Assembly: GCA_943324725.2 (NCBI GenBank)
Contig: CALPMR020000189.1
Location: 1 to 5,903 of the forward strand
From: Bordetella parapertussis
GTDB taxonomy: Bacteria; Cyanobacteriota; Cyanobacteriia; PCC-6307; Cyanobiaceae
DNA: 5,903 bases
Reading direction: 5' to 3'
The notes under the pieces are model-generated. The model saw nothing but the letters and a program-made list of their open reading frames with translations. It did not search any database and was not told the DNA's origin. Both the position numbers and the translations under genes were made by a program. Within the stretch, counting starts at the first letter, position 1. Every line of letters starts with the position of its first letter. Of this stretch, positions 5,137 through 5,903 are shown one piece after another.

Positions 5137-5903
5137 TCAATACAACAATCGGTTGTCTTCATAGTGGACCTGCAGCAGCTCGAGGCGGTTGATCAGTTTC
5201 TGGCGTTGTTTATCACGGCGCTCGCGCGTGCGCAGGCTGCCATCGAAATGCTCCAATTCATTATGGATCAGGTAGTCCACGAAGTCCTTTGGTTCGCAGG
5301 GGCGATTCCCGATCCACTTGTGAAAATTGCGGTGCAGAGAGGAGGTGATCACCAGCAGGTTCTCCTCCAGGGCCGCCAGATCAGGCCGTGAGGCGGCATC
5401 AAAGAGATGGTGGGCCTCCAGCTCGATCGGGGTGCGGTCAGCGGCGGTGGGTTTCTGCTGGCTCACCGCACACTGTCTGGCCTTGGTACGTGCTCGCTCT
5501 TTGGCGGTCTTGACGCGGGCTTCATGGCTTTCGAGCACCTTGCGCTGAAACTCAAAGCACTCTTCGGCCACATCCGCCACCGCCTTCACCCAGGCGCGCC
5601 GGGCCTTGTTGATTTTGCCGCGTTCGCCCATCGTCTTGGCCAGTCGCACGATCCCCACCTGACTCCAGTAACGCCCTGATGTCTCCTGAAAGTGGTCGAA
5701 ATGGAATCCAGGTTGCAGTGCCTCGGCGCCTTCCAGGCTCGCGTCGGCTGCTTCAATTCGCCGAATCGTGCCAGCCATCCCTTTGCCATTGGTGCCCAGC
5801 ACCCGCATCACCGATGGCTGCTGCAGAAACAGCAAATCACCTCTTATCACCAGGGCGGATCGATCCTGGGTCACCTGGATGATGCGCCGCTGCACCAGGG
5901 CCC
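5137..5903 (-). CDS. HNH-like (His-Me finger) protein, probably 5'-partial
   Basis: An uncharacterised protein whose frame is open to the right edge. The first usual start inside the window is GTG at 5895 (252 aa), but the coding pattern gives no sign of a real N-terminus there, so the true start is probably outside. Residues (counted from GTG 5895) 157-192, with LEAHHLFD, then EENLLVI (N179), then HRNFH (H188, H192), follow the spacing of a His-Me finger/HNH core, which in this superfamily cuts DNA or RNA with a metal ion. The Cys pairs that bind structural zinc in many HNH proteins are absent. A strongly basic helical stretch (118-141) precedes the core and a charged helix follows it (220-240). 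The GC content is lower than in the other genes (about 55% in two of three 60-base stretches I counted, versus near 70%), consistent with acquired DNA. Whether it is an active nuclease is unknown. Confidence 0.75.
   Translation of the reverse strand, partial: ALVQRRIIQVTQDRSALVIRGDLLFLQQPSVMRVLGTNGKGMAGTIRRIEAADASLEGAEALQPGFHFDHFQETSGRYWSQVGIVRLAKTMGERGKINKARRAWVKAVADVAEECFEFQRKVLESHEARVKTAKERARTKARQCAVSQQKPTAADRTPIELEAHHLFDAASRPDLAALEENLLVITSSLHRNFHKWIGNRPCEPKDFVDYLIHNELEHFDGSLRTRERRDKQRQKLINRLELLQVHYEDNRLLY

Noticed and set aside
4871..5140. Small minus-strand frame (89 aa, TTG start) overlapping the HNH-like stop codon
   Set aside because: It has a TTG start without a ribosome site, no recognisable motif, and spans the repeat-bearing gap; more likely noncoding.
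1..5903. CRISPR array, tRNA, rRNA or insertion sequence
   Set aside because: No regularly spaced repeats, tRNA-like cloverleaf, rRNA conserved segments or transposase motifs were seen on either strand.

Overview
The window is GC-rich (near 70% in most coding parts) and looks like chromosomal DNA of a cyanobacterium, most likely a high-GC picocyanobacterium of the Cyanobium/Synechococcus type. The reasons are the two different cryptochrome/photolyase-family genes, a protein resembling the cyanobacterial/plastid fibrillin (PAP) group, a cyanobacterial-looking HNH-like protein and one HIP1 octamer (GCGATCGC, 396-403). The taxon is inferred from gene content; no rRNA or other marker gene is present.

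All five genes lie on the minus strand, so they read from right to left. At the right edge is a lower-GC gene for an HNH-like protein (5137 to the edge, probably 5'-truncated by the window). A 306-base gap follows (4831-5136) with a direct repeat and a weak hairpin. Next is the largest gene (2518-4830, 770 aa), a multidomain protein with an N-terminal polynucleotide-kinase-like P-loop domain, a probable winged-helix region, a WYL ligand-sensing domain and a repeat-bearing disordered tail. After 59 bases comes a 195-aa fibrillin-like hypothetical protein (1871-2458), whose stop codon sits inside paired palindromes. After 130 bases comes a short DASH-type cryptochrome/photolyase (484-1740). Only 4 bases further is the first 159 codons of a second, unrelated-class photolyase/cryptochrome (PF04244, PhrB/FeS-BCP group), which runs off the left edge.

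The two photolyase-family genes are almost certainly co-transcribed and form a light-dependent DNA repair or blue-light sensing pair. The kinase-WYL protein lies two genes upstream in the same orientation. WYL domains in other bacteria sense single-stranded DNA or nucleotides and often control DNA-damage or defence genes, so a regulatory link to the photolyases is a reasonable but unproven idea. The kinase-WYL fusion is the most unusual item in the window. I see no CRISPR array, tRNA, rRNA, insertion sequence or convincing sigma-70 promoter.
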